Assembly (NCBI GenBank): GCA_903929765.1
Contig: CAIYVX010000105.1
Location: forward strand, 57,334 to 121,333
Source: an uncultured Planctomycetia bacterium
GTDB taxonomy: Bacteria > Planctomycetota > Phycisphaerae > FEN-1346 > JAACEH01
Reading direction: 5' to 3'
Length of the DNA stretch: 64,000 nt
The translations under genes and the position numbers were made by a program. Below are positions 19,106 to 28,616 of this stretch, piece after piece; position 1 is the stretch's first letter, and each line of letters begins with the position of its first letter. Under the pieces are notes generated by a model. It did no database searches. It was not told the origin of the DNA and saw only the letters and a list, made by a program, of their open reading frames with translations.

Positions 19106-19693
19106 CTACGGCAAGATCCTGTCCGGTTCAAGGGACGCGGCAGGCTGGAGCGTTCGAATCAGTCGGGCCGGGTCATAGTCCTTCGCCGGCAGGCGCGAGA
19201 GGATCTGCTGGTACAACGTCTCGTCCATCCGCGGGGTGCGGCTGAGAATCCACAGGTATTTCCGGCTGGGCTCCCCGATGACGACATAGTCGTAGTTTTC
19301 GCCGAGTTCGAGGATCCAGTAGTCGCCTTCAAAGAAAAGGAAAAACGCCACCTTGAGTTTGGCCTGGGTCGTGGCCTCAACGACACGGGCACGGCCAACC
19401 GCCGTCTTGACCGGGCTGTCCAGAGTACGCAGGCGCGCGGAATTGACCACTTTGACCGTGCCATCAGGATTGAGGCTGTATTCGGCCGTTGCCCCCACGC
19501 AATCTTTCTCGAACCACGCGGGGCAACGGGCTATCTCGTACCACCGCCCGAGGTAACGACTAAGATCCACACGGGAAACCGTTTCCAGCGGCGGATGGGC
19601 CGATACACAGCCCGCCACGGTCGAAACCAGAATGGCCAGCAAAGCTAACGGTGCTTTGGCCACGGTCCGAGCCATTAATCCCAATGAAGTCAT
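19106..19693 (-). CDS. blc: Blc-like outer-membrane lipocalin
   Basis: 195 aa lipocalin. The N-terminus is a lipoprotein signal with a lipobox-like LVSTVAGC (Cys about residue 29), predicting attachment to a membrane. Lipocalin motifs are present: the GxW box DLSRYLGRWYEIARCPAWFEK, then ATAEYSLNPDGTVKVVN and YDYVVIGEPSRKYLWILSRTP. Bacterial Blc binds membrane-derived lipids and is stress induced (family knowledge). It lies downstream of rubrerythrin on the same strand, suggesting a shared oxidative or envelope stress role. The start at 19693 was kept because the residues after it form a plausible signal. Confidence 0.88.
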   Translation of the reverse strand: MTSLGLMARTVAKAPLALLAILVSTVAGCVSAHPPLETVSRVDLSRYLGRWYEIARCPAWFEKDCVGATAEYSLNPDGTVKVVNSARLRTLDSPVKTAVGRARVVEATTQAKLKVAFFLFFEGDYWILELGENYDYVVIGEPSRKYLWILSRTPRMDETLYQQILSRLPAKDYDPARLIRTLQPAASLEPDRILP

Positions 19694-19774
19694 TTCGGGG
19701 TCTCCGCCTTATCAATAATGACTGGTCGGCTCAACTCGTCCTTCGAGAACAATTTCAGCAACCAGTCCCGGCCT

Positions 19775-20311
19775 TCAGAAATTTTCGGCGACGACCTCGA
19801 AGTAGGCCTGCGGATGCTTGCAGGCCGCGCACATCTGCGGGGCTTTGGCCGACTCGACCGTGAAGCCGCAGTGGCGGCAGCGCCACTTGACCTTCTCGGT
19901 CCTGGCAAAGACGGTCCCCGCCTCGAAGCTTTGGAGGATCTTCAGGTAGCGGGCCTCGTGCTCCTTTTCGATGCGGGCCAACAGGTCAAACAACAGGGCG
20001 ATGTCGGTGAAGCCCTCCTCGCGAGCTGTCTTGGCCATGTCGGGATACATTTTCGTCCATTCGTGGTTTTCGCCGCTCGCGGCCGCCTTGAGGTTGGCCC
20101 GCGTGTCGCCGATGCCTTCCAGCAACTTAAAGTGCAGTTTGGCGTGCTCCTTCTCCTGGTCGGCCGTCTCCAGAAAAATAGCGGCAATCTGTTCGTAGCC
20201 TTCCTTCTTGGCCGCCGAGGCGAAGAAGGTGTACTTGTTGCGGGCCTGCGATTCGCCCGCGAACGCCGCCAGCAGATTCTGCTCTGTCTTACTGCCCGTA
20301 ATCGTGGCCAT
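19775..20311 (-). CDS. rbr: rubrerythrin
   Basis: Non-haem di-iron peroxidase of 178 aa that reduces H2O2 in low-oxygen organisms. The ferritin-like domain has the paired ExxH-type ligands: AFAGESQARNKYTFFA, ETADQEKEHAK and ARIEKEHEARY. The C-terminal rubredoxin centre has CRHCG and CAACKH. The partner reductase is very likely the rubredoxin-fused flavoprotein encoded 104 bases upstream. The intergenic gap holds a small CAGCGC-ACCG-GCGCTG hairpin without a T tract. Confidence 0.95.
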   Translation of the reverse strand: MATITGSKTEQNLLAAFAGESQARNKYTFFASAAKKEGYEQIAAIFLETADQEKEHAKLHFKLLEGIGDTRANLKAAASGENHEWTKMYPDMAKTAREEGFTDIALLFDLLARIEKEHEARYLKILQSFEAGTVFARTEKVKWRCRHCGFTVESAKAPQMCAACKHPQAYFEVVAENF

Positions 20312-20415
20312 AGTCTGCTCTCCTGAGTTCCAATGTCCTAACCAACACCGCCATTAACGATGCCCGTCATACTGTCCAGCGCACCGGCGCTGCACCGTCA
20401 CATCGCGCGATTCTA

Positions 20416-21798
20416 TCACAGTTTCTGTTCACCTTGGGCCAGATGGTCGAAAATGTCGTTCGCCCCGGGCTGGCGTTGAAGCAGTCCAGAGAAATCTCTC
20501 TTGTCCTCCAGAGCCTTCTTCAGGGCGCCGGCGATTGAGGTGTCGCCCAGCAGGATCGCGCCGGTCAATCGGCCGTCGTGGAACACGAATCGCCGATACT
20601 TCCCGTCGCCGTAATCCTCAACCACTTGGAAGCCGCCGTCCTCCGGTTGGAACTGGCCGATGCTCAGCAGATTCAGCCCCAGCACCTTGAGCGTGTTGGA
20701 GCGCGGCATGCCGCCGAACTCGACCGACAAACCGGCGGCATTCATCCCGGCGATGCCGCCCTGAAACAGGGCCGGTTCCCACGTTCCGTACACCACGCCT
20801 CGATGCTCGGCCACGTCGCCGGCCGCCAGCACATCAGGGTGCGAACTGAGCAGATGGTTGTTTACCACGACACCGGAGTTCACCTCCAGCCCGGCCCGGC
20901 GGGCCAGATTGTTGTTCGGGCGAACGCCCGCTGCAATGACCACCAGATCGGCCTCCAACCTGGCGCCGTCCTCCAGAAGCACGCCGGCGACCTGTCTTTC
21001 TCCCAGGATCGCCTTCGTCCGGGCCTCCAGGCACAGAGAGATGCCCAGCTTGGACACATGTTCGCGCAGGATGCCGCCCGCCACCGACGTAAGCTGGCGT
21101 GGCATTAGCCAACCGTAACTTTCCAGCAGCGTCACGCCGGCGCCACGCCGGGCCAGGGCCCCGGCGGTCTCCAGGCCCAGAAGCCCGCCGCCGATGCAGA
21201 CACACCTGGCGCCGGACTTGGCGGCGCTCAGGATGCGCCGGCCATCGACGACCGTGCGCAGCACCGTCACGCCCTCAAGATCGGCCCCAGGGATAGGCGG
21301 CACAAACGCCTGGGCGCCACAGGCCAGGATCAGCTTCTCAAAGGGCAGGCGGCGGCCATCGTGCAGACTAACGACATGAGCATCCAGATTCAGTTCGGCG
21401 GCTTCGGCCTCCAGCAGATCCTCGATGCCGTGCTGGGCGTACCAGTCTGGCGGATGAAGGGAAAGATCGGCCGATCCGATCTCTCCGGCCAGATAGCGTG
21501 TCAAGTTCAGCCGATAGTACGGCCAGTCCGGCTCGCGGGAAACCAGGGTGATCCGGGCCTCGGCGGAAGCCTTCCGAACGGCTTCGGCGGCCGACACGCC
21601 CGCGATGCCCGCCCCGAGGATAACGACCTGCCGCGCTTTGCCGACCGCCGGGGCCGGAGCCGGAGCCGGGGCTTCGACGTACGGCTCAAAAGCGGATTGC
21701 ATCGCTCCGCAGATCGGGCAACTCTCCGGCGGCTCTGGGCCGCGATGCACATAACCGCACGCCGTGCAGCGCCAGGCCCGGTCGGCAATATTGGTCAT
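20416..21798 (-). CDS. rubredoxin-fused NAD(P)H:rubredoxin oxidoreductase
   Basis: 460 aa. An N-terminal rubredoxin-like metal site (WRCTACGYVHRG...CPICGAM, residues 8-35) is joined by an Ala/Pro linker (APAPAPAPAVG) to an FAD-dependent pyridine nucleotide-disulfide-type reductase: FAD loop VVILGAGIAGVSAAEAV, NAD loop CVCIGGGLLGLETAGALA and the second FAD motif VLAAGDVAEHRG. It probably moves electrons from NAD(P)H through its own rubredoxin to rubrerythrin downstream. The family includes nitrite reductase-like and NorW-like reductases, so the acceptor is inferred from context. First gene of the four-gene - strand set. Confidence 0.9.
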   Translation of the reverse strand: MTNIADRAWRCTACGYVHRGPEPPESCPICGAMQSAFEPYVEAPAPAPAPAVGKARQVVILGAGIAGVSAAEAVRKASAEARITLVSREPDWPYYRLNLTRYLAGEIGSADLSLHPPDWYAQHGIEDLLEAEAAELNLDAHVVSLHDGRRLPFEKLILACGAQAFVPPIPGADLEGVTVLRTVVDGRRILSAAKSGARCVCIGGGLLGLETAGALARRGAGVTLLESYGWLMPRQLTSVAGGILREHVSKLGISLCLEARTKAILGERQVAGVLLEDGARLEADLVVIAAGVRPNNNLARRAGLEVNSGVVVNNHLLSSHPDVLAAGDVAEHRGVVYGTWEPALFQGGIAGMNAAGLSVEFGGMPRSNTLKVLGLNLLSIGQFQPEDGGFQVVEDYGDGKYRRFVFHDGRLTGAILLGDTSIAGALKKALEDKRDFSGLLQRQPGANDIFDHLAQGEQKL

Positions 21799-22044
21799 GA
21801 GGCTCCTATGCAGACTGGCTGGTCAACTATTTAACTTAGAGGCCTTGGACCTACCGGGCCTTCGCAGACCTGGCCTGGGTCAAACGCCTCGCCCACCACG
21901 GCGTGGCCCCAAGTCGGGCACACAGAAATCCTACCCGCCGGAAGATTCCGACCATCCTTATACCGAGGCGGCGGGGCGTTTTCAAGTCGTGAAGGTTTCC
22001 GAACAAGTTCAGATCTGCTTGTCCTGTTTGCGAGGACACTGTTG
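21799..22044. other. intergenic region without recognisable gene
   Basis: Non-coding stretch upstream of the rubredoxin-fused reductase and upstream of repeat copy A. It should hold the - strand promoter of the rubrerythrin set, but no promoter or operator was convincing. No complete gene or RNA seen. Confidence 0.5.
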
Positions 22045-22316
22045 CCGGTGTCCGCGGCCGCCTTGACGTTCCGGCCGCCTCCTGGTATCACAATTATTCG
22101 TCGCGATCAGGCGCCGTAGCCAAATTGGCCAGGCAGCGGATTGCAAATCGCTTTCAGCCTTTTGTCGTAACTCCTTGTTTTGTCGGCAATTGCGCTCTAC
22201 CAAACAATTTACCGCAATTCTGGCAATACCGCTGGAATCGCGGTAATCCGCCCAAATCGCCCCTGCGGTTGTCGCGACAACCGCCCTTCAACACCGAGTG
22301 ACCGCCCACAAATACC
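22045..22316 (+). repeat. tRNA-Cys-derived 272-bp repeat, copy A
   Basis: Aligns without gaps to 30884-31155 (about 25 differences by hand count). Order along the + strand: a sigma70-like promoter TTGACG-N17-TATCAC, a short leader, 40 bases matching the 5' half of tRNA-Cys (22110-22149, one mismatch to the intact gene at 63525, ending 4 bases after the GCA anticodon), then about 165 bp of unique sequence ending in a palindrome GCGGTTGTCGCGACAACCGC. The 3' half of the tRNA is absent. No protein is encoded. Confidence 0.85.
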
Positions 22317-22358
22317 GGCGATCGAAAGGTGTGCTCTGAGGCAGAAGGTGGGCGACGT

Positions 22359-24458
22359 CTAGAAGTGGTAAGTGAGGCTGACCATGGCCAGGACGCCAGG
22401 TTCGCGGAGCCAGGGTTGGTTCTGGTTCCAGGGGGCGTCGCGGGGGACGCGGGCGCTGTTGCCGAACAGGTTGTAAACCCCGACCTGAAGATCCAAACCT
22501 TTGTAGACCCGGCGCGACGTCAGGACTATGTTGGTCAGGAAACTGGGGTTGGAATTGGCCCCCAGGTCGGAGAGCATCGGCCCGACCATCTGGGTTTCCA
22601 AGGACAGGAAGGTCTGCTTGTTGATCACGGGCACGTCACCGGCCAGGGCCAGCACCACATCGGGCGACAGGGTCAAGCGTTGGCCCTGGCTGTCTTCCGC
22701 GTGGCCGACGCAGGCACTGCCACGGATGCGAGCGCCGTTGCTCCAGCGCCGCTGAATCTCGGTCTCCACGCCCTGGGCCCAGGAGGTTCCGGTGTTCTCG
22801 GTTTGGATGGAGCCGTCCGCCAGAACCCGGTTATCCAGAGTGCCCGACATGCGCCAGAGGTAGTAGTTGACATCGGTGACCCAGCCGTTGTGGAAGTCGT
22901 GTTCCCAGTCCGCCTCGTAGGTGTTGTTTATTTCCGGTTTGAGATCGGTATTGCCGGTATTGGTGCCGGGCGTATTGTAGAACATCTCATAGAGGTTCGG
23001 CGCCCGGAACGCCCGGCCGTACATCAGTTTGACGGTGTCTTCCTGGGAAATCCGCAAGATCACGGCCAGGCGTGGGTCGAGCAAAGGGTTGAAGCGCTGC
23101 AGGAAGTCGCCGCGCAGTCCGGCGACGAATGTCACCCAGTCCTGGGGCGTGTATTCGTCCTGGGCATACAGTGACCACCAGTTGAACGACGGGTTGGTGT
23201 CGAGGAGGGTGCCGTCGACGGTGTTATAGTCATTCTGCAAGGTCTCGGTCGACTCCATCGCCTCGGTCCCGAAAATCACGCGATTCTTGGTGGAAGTCTG
23301 CCAGTCCAAATGGACATCCTGGCCGCACCACGCGGAAACGGCCCGGGTGTAATAAGTATAAGCCGGGACGTCGTCCGTGGCGTCGATGCCCCAGTGCTGG
23401 CGGTAACCGTAAGTGCTGTAGAAGGCCAGGGCATGCAGGCTCAGTTCGTCGTCGATCTGGTGATCGTAGCGCAGCGAGAAGTCCGAACGGTCTTCCCTCA
23501 TCTGACCAGAATTGAACCAGGAGGCCAGGAAAGTGGCGGCGCTGTTGTCTTTGATACGCTTCATGTAATCCGCCTCAACCGTGAAATCGCCGTTGGTGGC
23601 CTTGATGAACATCGAGCCTGAGCCTTCGTAGTCCGAGTTGATGATGTGGCCATAATTGTAGGCCGGGTCATTGACATTGGGATAGTGAATATCTCTGTCG
23701 CCCTGGCTCGTAAAGCGATCGCCGCTGGCAATGATGTCCCAGCCGTTGTCAAACTTGTGGCCCGCGGTTGCGGCCACCCGGCCGGTGTCCTTATTGCCGC
23801 CTTGCGTTTTAACTTCCCCGTAGTTGGCCACGTCGGCGCCGCTACGAGTGATGATATTGATGACGGCAAACACGGCATTGGCCCCATAGAGGGCCGAGCC
23901 TGGGCCGCGGATGATCTCGACCCGCTTGATCAGTTCGATGGGCACGACCATGTCCCGGTCGAGATGGGTCTGGCCGTAGGTTGGTTCGCGCGTCGGCCGG
24001 CCGTCGACCAGGACCAGGACGCGGGCGTTCCATTCACCCGGCCGGAGGAAACCGCGCACGCCGACAAATGAATTCAACCCGTCGCTATGGACATAGAAGC
24101 CCGGCTGTGTACGCAGGATGTCCGCCAGGGAGCGGTACCCGTAGATTTCAATCTCGTCGGCCGTAACAACGGTGACGGAGGCCGGGGCATCGGCCTGGCG
24201 CTGCTCGTGCTTGGCGGCGCCGATGACCAGGGGGATGTCCTCGAAGGAGAGCAGTTCGCTCGCACTGCTGCCGGTGGCATTGGCGACCGCACTGTCGGTG
24301 AGCGATGGTTGCGGAGCCTCGGGAACTGTCGTGGCTTCGACCGCAGGCGCCGCCGAGGTGGGGGGCGACTGCGGAAGGCCGGCCACCACCGGCCAGGCGG
24401 GGGCCACAGCAACGACCAATATTACCAAAAGATAGATGGTCCGCACGCTCATCTCCAT
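22359..24458 (-). CDS. TonB-dependent outer-membrane receptor
   Basis: About 699 aa from ATG 24458 (MEMSVRTIYLLVILVVAVAPAW, a signal peptide). Starts at 24452 or GTG 24485 are possible. The plug domain has VTVVTADEIEIYGYRSLADILRT, PGFYVHSDGLNSFVGVRGF and VEIIRGPGSALYGANA. A 22-strand-type barrel follows and ends in the aromatic C-terminal signature SLTYHF. The family imports iron complexes, cobalamin, metals or glycans across the outer membrane; the ligand is not readable here. It is divergent from an ABC-type binding protein and a sensor kinase with 187 bases between them. That pairing suggests a nutrient-sensing uptake module. Confidence 0.92.
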   Translation of the reverse strand: MEMSVRTIYLLVILVVAVAPAWPVVAGLPQSPPTSAAPAVEATTVPEAPQPSLTDSAVANATGSSASELLSFEDIPLVIGAAKHEQRQADAPASVTVVTADEIEIYGYRSLADILRTQPGFYVHSDGLNSFVGVRGFLRPGEWNARVLVLVDGRPTREPTYGQTHLDRDMVVPIELIKRVEIIRGPGSALYGANAVFAVINIITRSGADVANYGEVKTQGGNKDTGRVAATAGHKFDNGWDIIASGDRFTSQGDRDIHYPNVNDPAYNYGHIINSDYEGSGSMFIKATNGDFTVEADYMKRIKDNSAATFLASWFNSGQMREDRSDFSLRYDHQIDDELSLHALAFYSTYGYRQHWGIDATDDVPAYTYYTRAVSAWCGQDVHLDWQTSTKNRVIFGTEAMESTETLQNDYNTVDGTLLDTNPSFNWWSLYAQDEYTPQDWVTFVAGLRGDFLQRFNPLLDPRLAVILRISQEDTVKLMYGRAFRAPNLYEMFYNTPGTNTGNTDLKPEINNTYEADWEHDFHNGWVTDVNYYLWRMSGTLDNRVLADGSIQTENTGTSWAQGVETEIQRRWSNGARIRGSACVGHAEDSQGQRLTLSPDVVLALAGDVPVINKQTFLSLETQMVGPMLSDLGANSNPSFLTNIVLTSRRVYKGLDLQVGVYNLFGNSARVPRDAPWNQNQPWLREPGVLAMVSLTYHF

Positions 24459-24599
24459 AGTCACTCGCCATAACGCTATCGACACCTTGTCAGGTATTCT
24501 TTAATCGTCAGACCGGAGTTATCGGACCACATGAGACTCTAAAGTCATTCCATCTTATCAGTCGATACCAAGATTTACCAGATTGAGTGCAATTTCAGG

Positions 24600-24624
24600 T
24601 AGTTTGCGTAAAATGCGTAGTTTG
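24600..24624. promoter_or_regulatory. direct repeat TAGTTTG in the divergent promoter region
   Basis: Two TAGTTTG heptamers (24600-24606 and 24618-24624), 18 bases apart, lie in the AT-rich gap between the TonB-dependent receptor and the binding-protein gene. They could be half-sites of an operator or may be chance. The gap 24486-24645 must hold both divergent promoters, but I could not assign -35/-10 boxes with confidence. Confidence 0.25.
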
Positions 24625-24645
24625 TCGTGTTTTTCGGAGTGACCG

Positions 24646-25608
24646 GTGCTGACTGGACGAATGCGGATCCACTGGACCGTGCTAACCGCGCTGTTAGCTC
24701 TTTCCCTGCCCACAGCCGTCTGGGCGAAGCAGATCATCATTGTGCCCAGCGGCACGGAGGCTCCTTACCTTTCGGCCGCCGCCGCTGCCGGCAAGAATCT
24801 GACCCAGCAAGGCCACACCGTCGAGACGGTGCAGTTGTCCGATGTCGCCAAGGACATTGACGCCTTCATGAACCGCAAGGCCGACGTTTACCTGGCGGTC
24901 GGGACCAAGGCCGCCACGTTGCTCCATAAACAGGTCAAGTCCCCGGCGCAACTGTATTACTGCCTGGTGGCCGGGCCGGAGACGCTGGGACTGACCAAGG
25001 ACGAACCGGCTTGGGGCGTCAAGACCGACGTGCCGCTGGAGCAGCAGTTCAAACTGCTCCGGCGAGCCCTGCCTCTGGTTCGGAAGGTCGGGCTGCTTTA
25101 CCGCTCCGATGTGCCCGCCAGCGCCGAATCGCTCCGGGCGGCCCAGCAGGCCCTGCCCGAGGGTCTGGAACTGGTCAGCGTGGCGATCGACAAGAACAAA
25201 TCGGTGGCCGAGGCCATTGATGCTTTATTCGACCAGAAAGTCGACCTGGTTTGGACGACGGCCGACGCCGCGGTCTACGACATTTCGACGATCCGCGTTC
25301 TCCTGCTGGCGTCGCTCCGGAAACAGACGCCGGTCTTCGGCTTCTCGGTGGCGTTCGTCAAGGCCGGAGCCTTGCTGGGCGTGGGCGTCGACGCCAGGAA
25401 GCAGGGCGAACAAGCCGCCGGTCTGATCCTGCGCCAGACGAAGGCGCCGTCGGCCGCCGGACTGGTCGAACCGCCGGAGTTTCAGATTGTCCTGAATACG
25501 ATTGTCGCCGAACGTATTTCGGTGGAACTGCCGTCGAGTCTGGTGTCCGAGGCGGCGATTGTCTTCCGGCCCGAAGCCGCTCAGACCGACAAGGCCGATA
25601 AGCCTTGA
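24646..25608 (+). CDS. ABC-type substrate-binding protein (ABC_sub_bind family)
   Basis: 320 aa exported protein. The GTG at 24646 is preceded by GGAG; an ATG at 24661 is an alternative. A signal peptide (IHWTVLTALLALSLPTAVWA) is followed by a periplasmic-binding fold of the ABC_sub_bind/YrrN-like type, with its repeated alpha/beta lobes (VYLAVGTKAATLL; VRKVGLLYRSD; DLVWTTADAAVYD; VFGFSVAFVKAGALLGVGVD). No permease or ATPase gene is nearby. The next gene, 23 bases on, is a hybrid sensor kinase, so the protein may present a ligand to that kinase rather than to a transporter. The ligand is unknown. Confidence 0.8.
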   Translation: MLTGRMRIHWTVLTALLALSLPTAVWAKQIIIVPSGTEAPYLSAAAAAGKNLTQQGHTVETVQLSDVAKDIDAFMNRKADVYLAVGTKAATLLHKQVKSPAQLYYCLVAGPETLGLTKDEPAWGVKTDVPLEQQFKLLRRALPLVRKVGLLYRSDVPASAESLRAAQQALPEGLELVSVAIDKNKSVAEAIDALFDQKVDLVWTTADAAVYDISTIRVLLLASLRKQTPVFGFSVAFVKAGALLGVGVDARKQGEQAAGLILRQTKAPSAAGLVEPPEFQIVLNTIVAERISVELPSSLVSEAAIVFRPEAAQTDKADKP

Positions 25609-25631
25609 CTGATTAACAGGGGGTAAGACGC

Positions 25632-28571
25632 ATGATAATGGAATGGTATCACCGCCGTAGTCTGCGGACCAAGGCCCTCGTCTTCGTGCTGATTCTGGTC
25701 ACGGGCGCCCTGGGCACGGCCTCCATCGTCACGATCCATCAGATCAACACCGTCGTGCTCAACGAGAAGCGGAGCGACGCCAACGTGACCGCCGGCAACA
25801 TCGCCCGGCTCTGCGAGTTGCCCCTGGCGGTGAACGACCGGCGGGAACTCGCCCTGCTGGCGACCAAGTTCGCCCGCCAGGAAGGCATGGCCTTCATCAT
25901 GATCTATGACGCGCAAGGGCAAGTCGTAGCGAGCCAGCCGCGGAACTTTGTTCGCGCGTCTTCGACCGTGGAGAAGAACGATTCCGCCGAGGCCGGCTAC
26001 CTGGTCGGAACCTGCCCGGTTATTCTGATGGACGGCACCGAAAAAAACGGCGATCTCGGAGCCACAGCAGAAGGCGATCTCGGCGTCATCAACGGCAGCG
26101 ACGGGCACAGTCCGCCAGCCGCGCCGGCGGCCGGACCGGGCGGCGGGACGGGAAAAAAAATCGGCCGGGTCGACATCGGCGTGTCGAAGGATCTGATGAA
26201 AGAGGTGCAGGGTAAACAAACGAAATCCACGCTGATCGTCCTGGCGATCATGATGGTCGTCAGCACCCTGCTGGTGGCCACGGTGATCACCCTCTGGACC
26301 AGGCGGTTGAACGGTCTGGTCCAGGCCAGCGAGCAGATCTCCCAGGGCGATTATTCGCGGAAAATCCAGGACTTGCACGATGACGAGATCGGCCGGCTGG
26401 GGCAAGCCTTTGTGAAGATGCGCACGGCCGTGCAGCAGCGTGACCGCGAGTTGCGGACTTTCAACGCCAACTTGCAACAGAAGGTGGACGAGCGGACCGC
26501 AGACCTGCTGCAGGCCAAGGACGCGGCCGAGGCCGGCAGCCGGGCCAAGAGCGAGTTTCTGGCCAAGATGAGCCATGAAATCCGCACGCCGATGAACGGT
26601 GTGATCGGCATGATCGAGTTACTGCGTGGGACGAAGCTGGATCAGCAACAGGCTCATTATGCGGCGGTGGTGAAGACCTCGGCCGTCAGCCTGCTCAGCC
26701 TGATCAACGACATCCTGGATTTTTCGAAGATCGAGGCCGGGAAGATGGAACTGGACGTGGCGGAGATGGACCCGACGGTGACGGTGGAGGACGCGGTGGA
26801 GCTGTCCAGCCCGAAGGCGGCGCAGAAGGGTCTGGAGTTGACCTGCCAAATCGACCCGGCGGTTCCGAACCGCCTGCGGGGCGACGCGGGGCGGGTGCGG
26901 CAGATTCTGGTGAACCTGATCGGCAATGCGGTGAAGTTCACGGAAAAGGGATACATCGGGGTCGAGGTGCGGCTGGTGGAGGAGCGCGAGGGGCGGGCCA
27001 AGCTGCGCTTCGAGGTGCATGACAGCGGGGCGGGGATCGCGCCGGACCGGGTCGGGCAGCTTTTTAAGCTTTTCTCCCAGGTTGATTCATCAAGCACGAG
27101 GAAGCAGAGCGGGACGGGCCTGGGGTTGGCAATCGTCAAACGCCTGGCGGAGTTGATGGGCGGTGAGGTGGGCGTGGAGAGTGAACTCGGGCGCGGGTCA
27201 ACCTTCTGGGTCACGGCCTGGCTGGAAGTATTTCCGGAGAACGCGAGCCCGGCGGCGGGGGTGCCGGAGTTGTCCTTGCCGGTTGAGCGCCCGCGGGTGC
27301 TGGTGGTGGACGACCACCTGGTCAACCGGCAGATCCTGGAAGGGCAGATGACGCGTTGGGGGCTGATGGTCCAGACGGCCGACGGTGGCAAGGTGGCCCT
27401 GGAGTTGATGTACGCGGCAGCGAATGCCGGCGAGCCGTTCACGCTGGCCATTATCGACATGAACATGCCGGAGATGAACGGGCTGGAACTGGCGCGAGTC
27501 ATCAAGTCCGCGGCCAAGCTGAAGGCAACGAAGCTGATCCTGCTCAGCAGCCTGTCCGAGCCGCTCAAGGTCTCTGAGATGAAAGAAGCAGGGTTTGCCG
27601 CATGCCTGACGAAACCGGTGCGGCAATCTGAGCTGCTGGACACGACGGTCTCGCTCTTTCCCGTACTGGCCAAGTCGCCGCCCAAAACTGGAGCCGAGAG
27701 TTCGGCCCCTCGGTCGGCGTCCGGAATGACGCGAATTCTGCGGCCCGACGTGCGTATCCTGCTGACGGAAGATAACGAGATCAACCAGGAGGTGGCCCAG
27801 GGCATCCTCTCCAACGCTGGATGTTCATGCCAGATCGTCATCAACGGCAAGTTGGCGGTCGAAGCGGTCCAGAAGAACCGCTATGACCTGGTCCTGATGG
27901 ACTGTCAGATGCCGGAGATGGACGGTTTTACGGCCGCCCGGACGATTCGCGAACTCGAGGCCCAGCACCGGGTCATCCACTACAATGTTTCTCGCCTGCC
28001 GATCGTCGCCCTGACCGCCAACGCCATCAAGGGGGACCGCGAACTCTGCCTGGCCGCCGGCATGGACGAATATCTGAGCAAACCGATCGAGCCGAACCAA
28101 TTGGTCGAAATGATTAACCGGCTCTTGCCGCCCGAGTCGGCCCAGTTGCCGCAGACGGGCGCGAGCCGTGACGCGACGCCGATTGTTGCCGCCTCCGGCA
28201 CCGGCACTGCGGCGCCACCCACGGCCGCCGTCGACGACGCGCCGATCAATCTGGCCACGGCCTTGCAGCGCTGCCTGGGGCGCCAGGATTTTCTGGAGCG
28301 GATCCTCCAGACGTTCAAGAAGAAGGTCGCCAAGGACATCGAGGCCCTGCAAGCCCACGTCAAGGCTGGCGCCATGGACCAGGTCGCCCTGCTGGCCCAC
28401 GGCCTCAAGGGGGCGGCCGCCAACGTCTCGGCCGAGCGACTGCGTCTGGCGGCTTACGAACTGGAGCAGATCGGCAAGGCCGGCGAATCCGCCAAAGCGG
28501 AGGAGGGCCTCGGCCGGCTTAAGACGGAAGTCGCGTGTTGCCTGGAATACCTGGAAGGGGTCGCCGTTTGA
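25632..28571 (+). CDS. hybrid sensor histidine kinase with two receivers and Hpt
   Basis: 979 aa phosphorelay kinase. TM1 about 15-36; periplasmic sensor about 37-198 resembling a CHASE8-type domain with a Gly/Pro-rich insert; TM2 about 200-222; HAMP; HisKA with [15 protein letters not shown] (His about 315); HATPase with [15 protein letters not shown] and SGTGLGLAI; receiver 1 from about 553 (phospho-Asp in [11 protein letters not shown]); receiver 2 from about 706 ([12 protein letters not shown]); C-terminal Hpt ([13 protein letters not shown], His about 922). It follows the binding-protein gene by 23 bases and precedes two c-di-GMP response regulators, making one + strand signalling operon that probably hands phosphate to them. 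Confidence 0.93.
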   Translation: MIMEWYHRRSLRTKALVFVLILVTGALGTASIVTIHQINTVVLNEKRSDANVTAGNIARLCELPLAVNDRRELALLATKFARQEGMAFIMIYDAQGQVVASQPRNFVRASSTVEKNDSAEAGYLVGTCPVILMDGTEKNGDLGATAEGDLGVINGSDGHSPPAAPAAGPGGGTGKKIGRVDIGVSKDLMKEVQGKQTKSTLIVLAIMMVVSTLLVATVITLWTRRLNGLVQASEQISQGDYSRKIQDLHDDEIGRLGQAFVKMRTAVQQRDRELRTFNANLQQKVDERTADLLQAKDAAEAGSRAKSEFLAKMSHEIRTPMNGVIGMIELLRGTKLDQQQAHYAAVVKTSAVSLLSLINDILDFSKIEAGKMELDVAEMDPTVTVEDAVELSSPKAAQKGLELTCQIDPAVPNRLRGDAGRVRQILVNLIGNAVKFTEKGYIGVEVRLVEEREGRAKLRFEVHDSGAGIAPDRVGQLFKLFSQVDSSSTRKQSGTGLGLAIVKRLAELMGGEVGVESELGRGSTFWVTAWLEVFPENASPAAGVPELSLPVERPRVLVVDDHLVNRQILEGQMTRWGLMVQTADGGKVALELMYAAANAGEPFTLAIIDMNMPEMNGLELARVIKSAAKLKATKLILLSSLSEPLKVSEMKEAGFAACLTKPVRQSELLDTTVSLFPVLAKSPPKTGAESSAPRSASGMTRILRPDVRILLTEDNEINQEVAQGILSNAGCSCQIVINGKLAVEAVQKNRYDLVLMDCQMPEMDGFTAARTIRELEAQHRVIHYNVSRLPIVALTANAIKGDRELCLAAGMDEYLSKPIEPNQLVEMINRLLPPESAQLPQTGASRDATPIVAASGTGTAAPPTAAVDDAPINLATALQRCLGRQDFLERILQTFKKKVAKDIEALQAHVKAGAMDQVALLAHGLKGAAANVSAERLRLAAYELEQIGKAGESAKAEEGLGRLKTEVACCLEYLEGVAV

Positions 28572-28616
28572 ACGCGGACTAACGGATAACCTGGTTCTAA
28601 CAAAGGCGGGAAAAAC

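Noticed and set aside
22110-22149. Functional second tRNA-Cys gene
   Set aside because: Only the 5' 40 bases are present; no T-arm, acceptor 3' strand or CCA.
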